Shown: positions 27,903 through 36,117 of the stretch, piece after piece
Numbering within the stretch: position 1 is the first letter of the stretch
How the letters are laid out: every line of letters begins with the position of its first letter
Made by a program: the position numbers and the translations under genes
Notes under the pieces: model-generated
Seen by the model: only the letters and a program-made list of their open reading frames with translations
Databases searched by the model: none
Told to the model about the DNA's origin: nothing
NCBI RefSeq assembly: GCF_028335745.1
Contig: NZ_CP116477.1
Coordinates: 496,001 to 560,000 of the forward strand
Length of the DNA: 64,000 nt
Direction of reading: 5' to 3'
DNA from: Pectobacterium sp. A5351
Lineage (GTDB): Bacteria > Pseudomonadota > Gammaproteobacteria > Enterobacterales > Enterobacteriaceae

Positions 27903-29109
27903 TTTTTTCTCTCCTGTAGAAAAATGATGTCAGTTCGCCAAGATATAAAAATGGGCATAAATACAGAGAATTAAGAGATATTTCACTTTTTAAATTTTCA
28001 ATATTTTCTTCTTTCCTTAAAATATTTATGTTCCTTTGCAAAACATCTCTTTCAGATCTTAAAACGGGAGTGAAAATCAAACTTGCAAATTGGCCCCATA
28101 CTCCAGGAATTAAACCTTTGATTATGGATAGTCTGACATCAGCTGTAAAACTAGGTCTGTAGTAGTCATCATGTATTAGTTTATGATTAATTTCGTATGT
28201 CGACAATGCCATACTAATAAGATTAACAACAGTGACATTTGGATAAAAATCATTATATGTTAACACCAAAGGGTTCTGTTTGAAGTAATTTTTATATTTA
28301 CTTCTCATAGGGAGAGTTGAATTGAAATTTAACTCTTCTATTGTAGTTACCCACTTTGACGCAGACTTAATCATATGCATGCATTCAGAAATTATTGAGC
28401 AAACAAAAAATCTCATTTCTGGATTTGCTTTAGCAAGTTTACCCTCAAATACTAGATATGCATGCAATGATGGCATTCTAGAATTAGAAGAATAACCTTT
28501 TATTATACAGTTTTTATTTATTGTTGCTGTGTCTGCACTTTGGTCAAGGTAACCAGATTCGCAAAGACGATAATTATCACCCGTATCTTTGATAGTAATG
28601 AATTGTACTTTATCATCTCGTTCTTGCCTGTTCTCTGCGCACCATATATTTTCACCAGTATTTTTAAGAGTATATTCTCCGGCTGAAATAAATGGTGAAT
28701 GCTTAGGTTTCGGCGTGAACAAGATAGTTGACATTAAGGTTTTTAAAGGCGCTAATGCTCCTTTTGAGGAAAAGACTATTTTTGAAGAATCAGATTCAAT
28801 AGATATGCCATTCAAGATAGTTGCATTTATTAAAGGGTTCTTTTGCTGAAGGTATTCCAATCTTTCTAAGTAATGTGACGTATTAACTTCTTTACCGTCT
28901 TCATACGTCTTCGCTTCTTTTAAAACTACAGTAAAAGATCTTTCATTTTCCGATTCTATTTCCCCGTGATAACTAGGCTTATAACCTGGCAGAGGGTCTA
29001 CTTCACTCTTTAATAAAGTTAGTGCACACTTGGAATATACTTGTGAAGAAGCATAATCATAGCAAAGCTCAGATATTTTCGGAATAGAGTCTACAGAAAT
29101 CCTTTTCAT
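27886..29109 (-). CDS. Solute-binding-protein family 5 homologue without signal peptide
   Basis: This 407-residue protein resembles the peptide/oligopeptide-binding (SBP family 5) fold. The pattern SFTVVLKEAKTYEDGKEVNTSHYLERLEYL matches the family's 'FtL..akf.dG.pvta.dy' block. Later parts (SPFISAGEYTLKN, PLVLTYNDFYPN) fit the 'GpY.l' and 'l.l.y' strands. It starts directly at the domain with no signal peptide, lipobox or membrane segment, so it should be cytoplasmic. SgrR-type regulators also use such a domain inside the cell, but no helix-turn-helix is seen here. The ATG at 29109 follows AAGG at eight bases. It lies between the oxygenase and the ThiF-like gene in one operon. Possible roles are binding the precursor or sequestering the product as immunity; both are guesses. 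Confidence 0.6.
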   Translation of the reverse strand: MKRISVDSIPKISELCYDYASSQVYSKCALTLLKSEVDPLPGYKPSYHGEIESENERSFTVVLKEAKTYEDGKEVNTSHYLERLEYLQQKNPLINATILNGISIESDSSKIVFSSKGALAPLKTLMSTILFTPKPKHSPFISAGEYTLKNTGENIWCAENRQERDDKVQFITIKDTGDNYRLCESGYLDQSADTATINKNCIIKGYSSNSRMPSLHAYLVFEGKLAKANPEMRFFVCSIISECMHMIKSASKWVTTIEELNFNSTLPMRSKYKNYFKQNPLVLTYNDFYPNVTVVNLISMALSTYEINHKLIHDDYYRPSFTADVRLSIIKGLIPGVWGQFASLIFTPVLRSERDVLQRNINILRKEENIENLKSEISLNSLYLCPFLYLGELTSFFYRREKIEIAC

Positions 29110-29139
29110 GAAAAAAACCTTGGCGTAATTTATTGCAAA

Positions 29140-30060
29140 TCAATAACGAGAAAACTTTTTTTCTTTAAATCCGCTAGCTTTATAACTGGAGAAATCGCTT
29201 GGCCCAAAACTTCCCATTTCATATTTTGCTTCATTAGCCAGATTCTTTAACTTATTAAGTGTAGGTTCATACATATTTCTTATTTCTTTTTCAAAAACAG
29301 GGAATCTATAACTATCTACATGGAGATTTTGAAAAGCAATGGTTATTCCATCATTTTTTACAGCATGCCACCAACCAGGAGGAAAACTGATCATATCGCC
29401 TGCTTCAAGATCACATTCGAAAATCTCACCACCTTCATTCGTAATTTTCGTTGCGATTTCTTCGTCAAATATGTCCATACCATTTTTTACTAAACTTGTA
29501 TACTTATGACTTATAATTCTAATTTTTTTCCTACCAAAGATGACGGTTAACATTGGATTTACAAAAAAAGAGTCAGTATGTAAAGGAGTGGATGAATATG
29601 AAGAACCTATAAATAAATCAGTATGTGGCAATCTTACAGATTTCGGTAAGCGGTCTATCCAGTTTTTTATGAAGTGTGGCTCATCCATATTTATTTGATT
29701 TAATAATTCCGGATTTTTACTCTCAATATCCCATCCCACAACATAACAATGTTTCCTGATAGTTTCATTATCAGTTCCGAGATCAAATTTTTCTTGATGA
29801 TCTTCTAAGTTTTTTATGACATCACCTAGTTTAAGATACTCCCTTTCTCTTTTACTGTACTCGGGGCGTTCAATGTGATAGTACGCAACGGGAACTACTG
29901 TATCTTTGTAGTTATTTCTGAAGTAGTCTAGATTCCATTTTTCTTTTGCTTCCCAACCTTCAGTCATCCCTTCAACGATTACTGGAATTTCCTTTAAATA
30001 ATATTCTTTTAAGAAAATATCAAATTCTTCTTTTCTAATTCTGGCTATGGATTTGAGCAT
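29140..30060 (-). CDS. JmjC/cupin-8-like Fe(II)/2-oxoglutarate oxygenase
   Basis: The protein has 306 residues. It shows the JmjC double-stranded beta-helix pattern: PLHTDSFFVNPMLTVIFGRK with the iron ligands His161 and Asp163 and a lysine near 178 for 2-oxoglutarate, then GDMISFPPGWWHAV with the distal iron ligand His232. Relatives hydroxylate side chains in peptides and ribosomal proteins (FIH, RoxA types). The ATG at 30060 has AAGGAA at correct spacing; the ATG six bases earlier would be too close. It is the first gene after the hairpin that follows the peptide gene. I infer hydroxylation of the peptide product, although a self-protecting modification of the host is also possible. Confidence 0.75.
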   Translation of the reverse strand: MLKSIARIRKEEFDIFLKEYYLKEIPVIVEGMTEGWEAKEKWNLDYFRNNYKDTVVPVAYYHIERPEYSKREREYLKLGDVIKNLEDHQEKFDLGTDNETIRKHCYVVGWDIESKNPELLNQINMDEPHFIKNWIDRLPKSVRLPHTDLFIGSSYSSTPLHTDSFFVNPMLTVIFGRKKIRIISHKYTSLVKNGMDIFDEEIATKITNEGGEIFECDLEAGDMISFPPGWWHAVKNDGITIAFQNLHVDSYRFPVFEKEIRNMYEPTLNKLKNLANEAKYEMGSFGPSDFSSYKASGFKEKKFSRY

Positions 30061-30082
30061 TATCATTTCCTTGATATGAAAT

Positions 30083-30106
30083 AAAGGCGCTCATAAGAGC
30101 GCCTTC
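30083..30106 (-). terminator. Hairpin between peptide gene and modification operon
   Basis: GGCGCTC, ATAA and GAGCGCC form a perfect 7-bp stem (extendable by AA/TT), followed on the - strand by TTTATTTC. It starts 11 bases beyond the peptide stop codon. Such a leaky terminator gives far more precursor mRNA than enzyme mRNA, as in the mccA-mccB gap of microcin C operons. Confidence 0.8.
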
Positions 30107-30116
30107 ATCTAAAGAT

Positions 30117-30242
30117 TTAGCAGCGACGATTCAACAACTCAATCATTAACTCATCACTTACACCTTCCAGAAAAAATGTAACATCATGTTCTTCTTCTGC
30201 ACATTTCGTTTCTTTTGCTTCTTCGCGGAGATTCTGATTCAT
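30117..30242 (-). CDS. Candidate RiPP precursor peptide, 41 residues
   Basis: This short gene was found by translating the gap upstream of the oxygenase. The ATG at 30242 has AAGGAAG eight bases upstream. The 41-residue product begins MNQNLREEAKETKC, continues AEEEHDVTFFLEGV and ends SDELMIELLNRRC, followed by TAA and then a terminator hairpin. It is acidic, has Glu16-Glu17-Glu18, two cysteines (14 and 41) and no signal peptide. In pantocin A, as I recall, the precursor PaaP has its modified Glu16-Glu17-Asn18 at the same place, and a ThiF-like enzyme acts on those residues; the overall sequences are not otherwise alike. Its position as first gene of an operon for a ThiF-like enzyme, an oxygenase and an exporter makes a precursor role likely. 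The modified residue and final product are unknown. Confidence 0.7.
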   Translation of the reverse strand: MNQNLREEAKETKCAEEEHDVTFFLEGVSDELMIELLNRRC

Positions 30243-30569
30243 GTAAACTTCCTTATTAATTTGTTAATACCGTGTATCGTTTTTGTAGCCAAGTAAATCT
30301 AACAAATAAAAATATTTTTTGAATACATTTAATTAAAAATTAATGAATAAGCACATAAAAAATACAATAATTAGTTATTGTAAGTTTTTAAACCCAAGTT
30401 AAATAAAAAAACAATATAAAATACTTGTTGTTGGTTTTTTTTTGTTGAATAAGATATGGAATCTTTTTCCATAACTTTATTGGCTGCTTTTTAACCTATT
30501 CAGTTTTCCTTTTCTTAAGTTTTTGCAATCTTCCGCATTACAAAATCTAACTAATTTATAATTGGCATG
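30243..30569. other. AT-rich promoter region of the peptide operon
   Basis: The stretch has no gene and is extremely AT-rich, unlike the core genome. It should contain the promoter of the peptide gene. The only clear structure is a 20-bp palindrome at 30363-30382. A 19-codon frame at 30342 on the + strand has no ribosome site and is not called. Confidence 0.55.
30363..30382. promoter_or_regulatory. 20-bp palindrome upstream of the peptide gene
   Basis: TACAATAATTAGTTATTGTA is an inverted repeat with 8-bp arms and a 4-base centre, about 120 bp upstream of the peptide start. It is a candidate operator for a regulator not encoded nearby. Confidence 0.45.
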
Positions 30570-30855
30570 AATGTCCCTAAGGTTAAGCGCATTAAGTCGT
30601 TTAGAGAAAAGAGCGCCCTACTCAAGAAGTTGGCTTCGGCAAGCAGCTTCTTGAGTCTGGCGTTCTCTTCCTCAAGCGACTTCAGGCGCTTAACCTCGGG
30701 CACCTCCATACCTCCATACCGCCATACTTCTTACGCCAGGTATAAAAGGTGGCGTCGGAAATAGCGTGCTTGCGGCAGAGCTCACGGGCAGAAACCCCGG
30801 CTTCAGCCTCACGGAGGATACTGATGATCTGTTCGTCGGAAAAATGCTTCTTCAT
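30570..30855 (-). pseudogene. IS3-family (IS407-type) transposase OrfA, frameshifted
   Basis: From the ATG at 30855 the frame reads MKKHFSDEQIISILREAEAG, then ARELCRKHAISDATFYTWRKKYGGME, the helix-turn-helix OrfA of IS407-type elements. An 8-base tandem duplication (TATGGAGG twice) near 30706-30721 then breaks the frame. The remaining leucine-zipper part (VKRLKSLEEENARLKKLL) continues in another frame. No OrfB follows, so this is a dead fragment. Confidence 0.75.
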
Positions 30856-30904
30856 GGGGATGTCCTCATGTGGCTTATGAAGACATTACTAACATCGCGG
30901 TGTA

Positions 30905-31315
30905 TTAATCAACGGGGAGCAGGTCAAAGACGTACATCCAATGTTTTTGAGTACGAGTTATCAAATGTTGGGTGATAATCGCCTGATAACGGGCCTTGGT
31001 TTTCAGATGGCGTTCAGTCTCAACGGCGATGACGGTTCCGTCTGGTAACGTTATCACCCCAGCCGGGTGATGATATACCTCATAGCGGCTGCGGAATGTT
31101 GAATCAGCGCCGCTGATCCACCCATAAGCGCCTTTCTTCTCAAGAAGGAGCCGTGCTAGCTGACGATCAAGGCGCTGCATCAGCGTCCAGCCAGTGACTT
31201 TCGAGGGCTCAAACCGTGCAGGAAAACCATCCTCATGGGGTGTGGCAACAACGGATAATCCGTCATTGGTGATCCCCCACAGTGCTGACGAATCCCCAGA
31301 AAACGAGACAGGCAT
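30905..31315 (-). pseudogene. MobC-like mobilisation/replication protein fragment
   Basis: The frame encodes 136 residues, including LPDGTVIAVETERHLKTKARY, then QAIITQHLITRTQKHWMYVFDLLP. This pattern is like the MobC-type proteins of enterobacterial conjugative islands (a 'RY..I...H.....KHW..V.Y..P' segment). Its lower end runs into IS sequence at about 30905 and its upstream end meets IS4-family sequence near 31316, so both ends look truncated. It suggests that the element once carried mobilisation genes. The family call is tentative. Confidence 0.4.
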
Positions 31316-31367
31316 AGAGTTTTATGATCTACTGATTTTCGCCAAAAAACTCAATGAGATCACCTCT

Positions 31368-32000
31368 ATGCCTGCCCGTAAAGTATGCCAGACTTTTTTC
31401 CGTCACGCTTTAGCCTCAACGCACCAATATCGGCAAAATGCCATTATCGATTCCACCGTTGCCCTGATGAACGGCGCGACACTTTCCCTTACCAGCATTG
31501 GACGTCACCTGCCGGGGACCGCTCGCGTCAAGGATAAAATAAAACGCATTGACCGTCTTCTCGGCAACACATCGCTTCATCGTGATATCCCTCTGATATT
31601 TAATAATATTGTTTCTATGATGACGAAACCTATGTCGTGGTGCGTCATCGCCGTTGACTGGAGCGGCTATCCCTGTAAGGAATATCATGTTCTCCGTGCC
31701 AGCCTTATCTGTGATGGGCGCGCCATCCCCTTAATGAGTCAGGTTGTCCCGTTAAAAAAACAAAATAATGTACTGATACAAAATACCTTTCTTGACGCCC
31801 TTGCGGAAGCTGTCGCGCCGAATACCCGAGTCACCGTCATTACCGATGCAGGTTTTCAAAGCGCGTGGTTCCGGCATATCAAATTTCTGGGATGGAGTTT
31901 TATTGGTCGAATCAGAGGGACGGTTAAATTTAGCCTTCATCATGACAAAGAGAACTGGATGACCGTAAAAGACTGCGAGGGAACAGCGCAGGCAAAATAA
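31368..32000 (+). pseudogene. IS4-family (IS10-type) transposase, C-terminus missing
   Basis: From ATG 31368 the protein begins MPARKVCQTFFRHALASTHQ and has VIAVDWSGYP, holding the first catalytic Asp region, and VITDAGFQSAWF, holding the second Asp. It is cut after about 210 residues where IS3-family sequence begins near 32000, so the YREK catalytic Glu region is lost. Normal length is near 390 residues. It is inactive. Confidence 0.8.
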
Positions 32001-32307
32001 CAGCAAACTGGCGAGCCAGATAATTAGGGATCTCAATGTGTTCCTTAGACGCCTTCTTATAACGATGGCCAGGTTGTTGACAACTGATAATATTGAGCGC
32101 TTTCATCAGCTTTGTTGCCCGCCAGCGGCTCAGTTTTATACCTTTGGTGGTGACCATCGCGGCAATGCTTCGCGCTCCTGCTGAGCCGTTACTTTCGCGA
32201 TAAACTTCACGCACAAGGCTCAGTAATGCCACTCTCGTGGCGTCAGGCTTCCTGGGCTGCCGCCAGTATTTATAACTGCTGCGATGAACCCCAAACACGT
32301 TGCACAC
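32001..32307 (-). pseudogene. IS3-family transposase OrfB, N-terminal part only
   Basis: The frame reads MCNVFGVHRSSYKYWRQPRK and AGARSIAAMVTTKGIKLSRW, the leading part of an IS3-group OrfB, then HIEIPNYLARQFA at the junction with the IS4-family remnant near 32000. The catalytic core is gone. It is preceded by an intact OrfA. Confidence 0.75.
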
Positions 32308-32342
32308 AACGGCAACAGGAAACCGCGCCCTGAGTTTCTCAA

Positions 32343-32654
<312 letters not shown>

Positions 32655-32730
32655 AATGTCACCTGTTTTGACTGTGAGGTGATGATATCACCTCTATTCA
32701 GGTGGACAAATTCAGTGTGCCACTACAAGT

Positions 32731-33001
32731 CATCTGCAACTTGCTAGTTCCGTAGTTCCTTCAGTACATATCCCATTTGGAATAACGAACCAATAAAATA
32801 TATCTTCGTATTTTAATCGTAATATATAAAATTTTTTTCAGATCTTTTCTGCTAGAAAATTGGGTAACTCGGCTTCGATTCATAAAAAGGCTTTGGCAGA
32901 ATGCTCAGGTGCTAAAAGATACTCGAATGATTTTATGACAACGCTCCTGACGGGTTTTCTATCACATAGAAAGCCCGTCAGGAGCCAACAAGCGCAGCGC
33001 G
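32731..33001. other. Spacer with a long hairpin downstream of the broken integrase
   Basis: No gene is seen. The main structure is an inverted repeat at 32943-32985: GCTCCTGACGGG plus TTTTCTAT pairs with ATAGAAA plus GCCCGTCAGGAGC around a CAC loop, with only one G-T pair in about 20. It may be a terminator for the integrase. Confidence 0.6.
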
Positions 33002-34260
33002 TTAGCCAGCCGAATGACTCCGCGCATAAATATACGGCGCGACATATCCTTCGCGGTTGACGTCCAGATAATCCGACCACCACTGCATCATTTCGATTCT
33101 GGCTTCCAGATGTTCCGCTTTATGCACGTAAGCCGCCGTACGCCGTTGCGCTCTTTGTGGCTCATCTGCCGCTCAATGGCATCCTTTGACCAGCGCCCGG
33201 ACTCGTTCAGCGCGCTACAGGCCATAGTCCTGAAGCCGTGGCCGCAGATTTCGGTTTTTGTGTCGTAGCCAATCACGCGCAGCGCCTTGTTGATGGTGTT
33301 TTCACTCATCGGCTTGTTCAGGGTATGTGCGCCGGGAAAAACGAAGACCGATTCGCCGGAAATCGCCTGAATCTGTTTCAGCAGGGCGACCGCCTGCCGT
33401 GACAGCGGCACCAGATGTTCATCCTTCATTTTTGCGCCACGCTCTGAGAACCGCACGCCGTCTACCGCTTCGCGCTGGGCGGGCACGCTCCAGATATGCG
33501 CTTTCAGGTTGAATTCATCCCAGCGGGCAAAACGGAGTTCGCTGGAGCGCAGAAACACGTGCAGATTCAGTTCCAGCGCCAGACGGGTGAGCATCCGGCC
33601 TTTGTAGTTTTCCATCTTCTCCAGCAGTTCAGGCAGGCGTTTCAGCGGCAGGGCGGGGTGATGTTGGGTCGCCACCGGGGTCACGACGCCATCTAAATCG
33701 TAAGCCGGATTGTATTTGATGACGCCCTGCTGGACGGCGTGACGCATGATTTTGGTCAGATGCTGGCGTACCCGTCCGGCGACGTCATGCACGCCTTTAT
33801 CGTCAATTGTCTTAACCAACTGCGCCAGATGGCGGGTTTCAACCTGCGCGATATCCATCGCGCCAATAGCGGGGAAAACGTAGCGTTTCAGGCAGGTAAG
33901 AATTTTATCGGCGTGGGCGTCTGACCAGAGTTTCAGGCTACTGGTGTGCCACGCCTGAGCGATATACTGAAAGGTGCGGGATTCCTCAACGGCGGGGTTG
34001 TTCGATTTACGAAGCTGAGAAGGACTAATGCCTGACGCCAGTAGCTTACGCGCTGCATCGCGTTTTTCACGGGCTTCCGCCAGTGTAGTTTGAGGGTAGG
34101 GACCAAAAGCCAGACGGTTTTCTTTACCGCCGAGGCGATGGCGGAAATACCATAGCTTAGCGCCGCTGGTGGATACCGTCAGGTACAGGCCTTGCGAGTC
34201 GGTGAGCTTATAAGATTTTGCGAGAGGTTTCGCGGATCGGACTTTGCTGTCAGTTAACAT
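33002..34260 (-). pseudogene. P4-type tyrosine integrase, frameshifted before catalytic Tyr
   Basis: The protein starts MLTDSKVRSAKPLAKSYKLTD and runs parallel to the intact integrase at 42701-43960. It has the first catalytic Arg (LRSSELRFARW) and the GHGFR box. After MSHKERNGVR one base is missing, so the frame becomes RLTCIKRNIW and stops at 33088. In the next frame the expected end continues: AAYVHKAEHLEAR, with the nucleophilic Tyr, then MMQWWSDYLD, stopping at 33002. The intact gene would have about 420 residues. Loss of the tyrosine should abolish excision. The ATG at 34260 matches the start of the family. A sequencing error is possible. Confidence 0.8.
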
Positions 34261-34932
34261 GTGAGGGTCACTCCCGTTCATCGAACTGAATGACCCGCAA
34301 TCTGACCCACAAATTCCCCGATACGAAGGGATAAATCAAAACGCATCGGAAAAGATTTTTACGCCAACTTATTGAATTACAGACACATAGGAATTGATAA
34401 GGAGGCATAAAAAAGGAAAGGTGGTGCCGGACTCGGGATCATACTAATGATTAACTTGCTGTTAATTATCTATTTTGTTGATATTTATCGTAAACAGCGC
34501 CCCCACGAAGGCCCCACATAAAATTGCTTTGGTTTTGTGAGAGTTATCACGAAAACCGTATAAGTAGTTAGATTCTATCCGCAGTCCACTGAACCCTTTC
34601 ATTTAAAACACGGTTTTATATTTTTGCCTGCCACAGGTAGTAAGTGATTGTAGTTAAATCTTCCGTGTTTCCGGCATATACGTGGGAAGTTTCCCCGCAG
34701 TGAATGTTTAGCTACTTACCTATATTTATAAGATTTTTAAGTCGGTACATATTGTTCCACATATCGGACGATGATACGAACAAAATGGGATGGCACAATT
34801 CATTGAACTTGACAGGATTTTATTGCATTGGGAAAAAATATCCCATAAATTTCATAGTGTTGATAATAATAGACTTATTGGTGTTGATTTAGTTGAACGT
34901 TTTATCGTACATGGAACATACAAGGAGTCGGG
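34261..34932. other. Element junction region without genes
   Basis: This holds the internal att-like copy (34422-34442) that separates the two integrative elements, flanked by AT-rich spacer. No credible gene is seen. The right part presumably contains the promoter of the membrane-protein gene. Confidence 0.55.
34422..34442. repeat. Internal att site (tRNA-Phe 3' end copy)
   Basis: TGGTGCCGGACTCGGGATCAT matches the CCA end and acceptor-stem side of tRNA-Phe (TGGTGCCCGGACTCGGAATC at 44124) and the distal copy at 22535-22555, all in the same orientation. It lies just upstream of the second integrase, as expected for the junction of tandem elements. Confidence 0.75.
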
Positions 34933-36117
34933 ATGCCAGAGGACGTAAAAAACATGCTTAGCGCAATGGGGAAAAGAGTTGCTAAGCTTATTCCCTATGT
35001 CGTTTTGTTATCAGGAGTAGTTGTCTGGAGCTATTTGAACAGTATAGGGCGAGTAGATATTTTCCCTGATATACTTTCGTTTAATGCTGGGCTTATGTCG
35101 ATTTTGGTTTCAGTTATGATATTTGCTCTGGCAATTTCAATGACATTGATTGTACCCAGTTCTATATTGATAGTTATTAAGTCAACTTATGAAAAAAACA
35201 GTCGTGCTGTAAGTGTATTATCGAAGCTTCCTGCTGCATGTTTGTGTTTATCCATACTGTATTTGGCTATGGTTTTTATCCCATTCATACCTGAGGTGGC
35301 GGAAGTAACTAATAGATATGAACCAGGGATTGTTCTAATAGTCTCAATTATTTTGTTTTTGTCATTTTGCTTTGTATTCCTGACGTTAATGAGAAATTTT
35401 AAATGGAATAAAGATGATGGTGTAATAAGTAATATAGGGGGTTTTATCGCGCATACACTCGTAAATATGTTTGGAACTTTTTCTGCGACATTGTCAATTT
35501 CTATCCCGATCTCATTCCTTATGCAGTCTAGCAAAGGGGAAAGTACTACTGCTGTAATTTTTGCACTGTTATTTATGATTGCATTCTCTTTTCTTGCTTT
35601 CTTTCCTTCAATTATTTATTTTACCAGTATGGAAAGAACAAAATGCAGTATTGCTTCAGCCATTCATCAAATATCATTGGCAATTGTGGGTGTGGTTTTG
35701 GTAACATTTTTATTCTTCCCTAATATCTCAACAATATTTATATATTCATCACTCAATGCGATTGGTCTTGTTAGTAAAACACCACATTTTTATCTCATTA
35801 ACGGAGAAAAGTATAAACCTGCTATGTTTCATAAAACGTCGTGGGATACTCAGGTGCTATCAAACATGGGAGAACATTTTTACATTAAAGGCGTGAATGT
35901 ATTTTCTGTGGAAAGTAAAAACCTGATTTGTCCTATGGCAGTGGTAAAAATTAGGGATGAGACATATGAGAGAGATTACGTATCTTTTGTTCCGTTTGCA
36001 GATAGTAAGAAAATTGCGGAATTAAAAAAAATGACCAAAGACTGTCTGGTATTAGACGATGGTGATATTCAACAATGGGATACATTGTTTGATGATAATG
36101 GGAAAGTGAGGGAGTGA
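34933..36117 (+). CDS. Uncharacterised polytopic membrane protein
   Basis: I do not recognise the family. The 394-residue protein has about seven or eight hydrophobic segments in its first 290 residues (for example IPYVVLLSGVVVWSYL, GIVLIVSIILFLSFCFVFL, ISLAIVGVVLVTFLFF). A soluble C-terminal part of about 100 residues follows (FYLINGEKYKPAMFHK..., ending in an acidic tail). The ATG at 34933 has AGGAG six bases upstream. It stands alone on the + strand, in AT-rich DNA of the tRNA-proximal element. A role in defence or membrane sensing is conceivable, but nothing in the sequence shows it. Confidence 0.7.
   Translation: MPEDVKNMLSAMGKRVAKLIPYVVLLSGVVVWSYLNSIGRVDIFPDILSFNAGLMSILVSVMIFALAISMTLIVPSSILIVIKSTYEKNSRAVSVLSKLPAACLCLSILYLAMVFIPFIPEVAEVTNRYEPGIVLIVSIILFLSFCFVFLTLMRNFKWNKDDGVISNIGGFIAHTLVNMFGTFSATLSISIPISFLMQSSKGESTTAVIFALLFMIAFSFLAFFPSIIYFTSMERTKCSIASAIHQISLAIVGVVLVTFLFFPNISTIFIYSSLNAIGLVSKTPHFYLINGEKYKPAMFHKTSWDTQVLSNMGEHFYIKGVNVFSVESKNLICPMAVVKIRDETYERDYVSFVPFADSKKIAELKKMTKDCLVLDDGDIQQWDTLFDDNGKVRE

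Noticed and set aside
30117..30242. Direct microcin C analogue
   Set aside because: The peptide is 41 residues and ends in Cys rather than being a heptapeptide ending in Asn, and the operon lacks other mcc genes. The pantocin A comparison fits better, but is still only partial.
30342..30401. 19-codon frame in the peptide promoter region
   Set aside because: No ribosome site and no conserved features; it lies across the palindrome.
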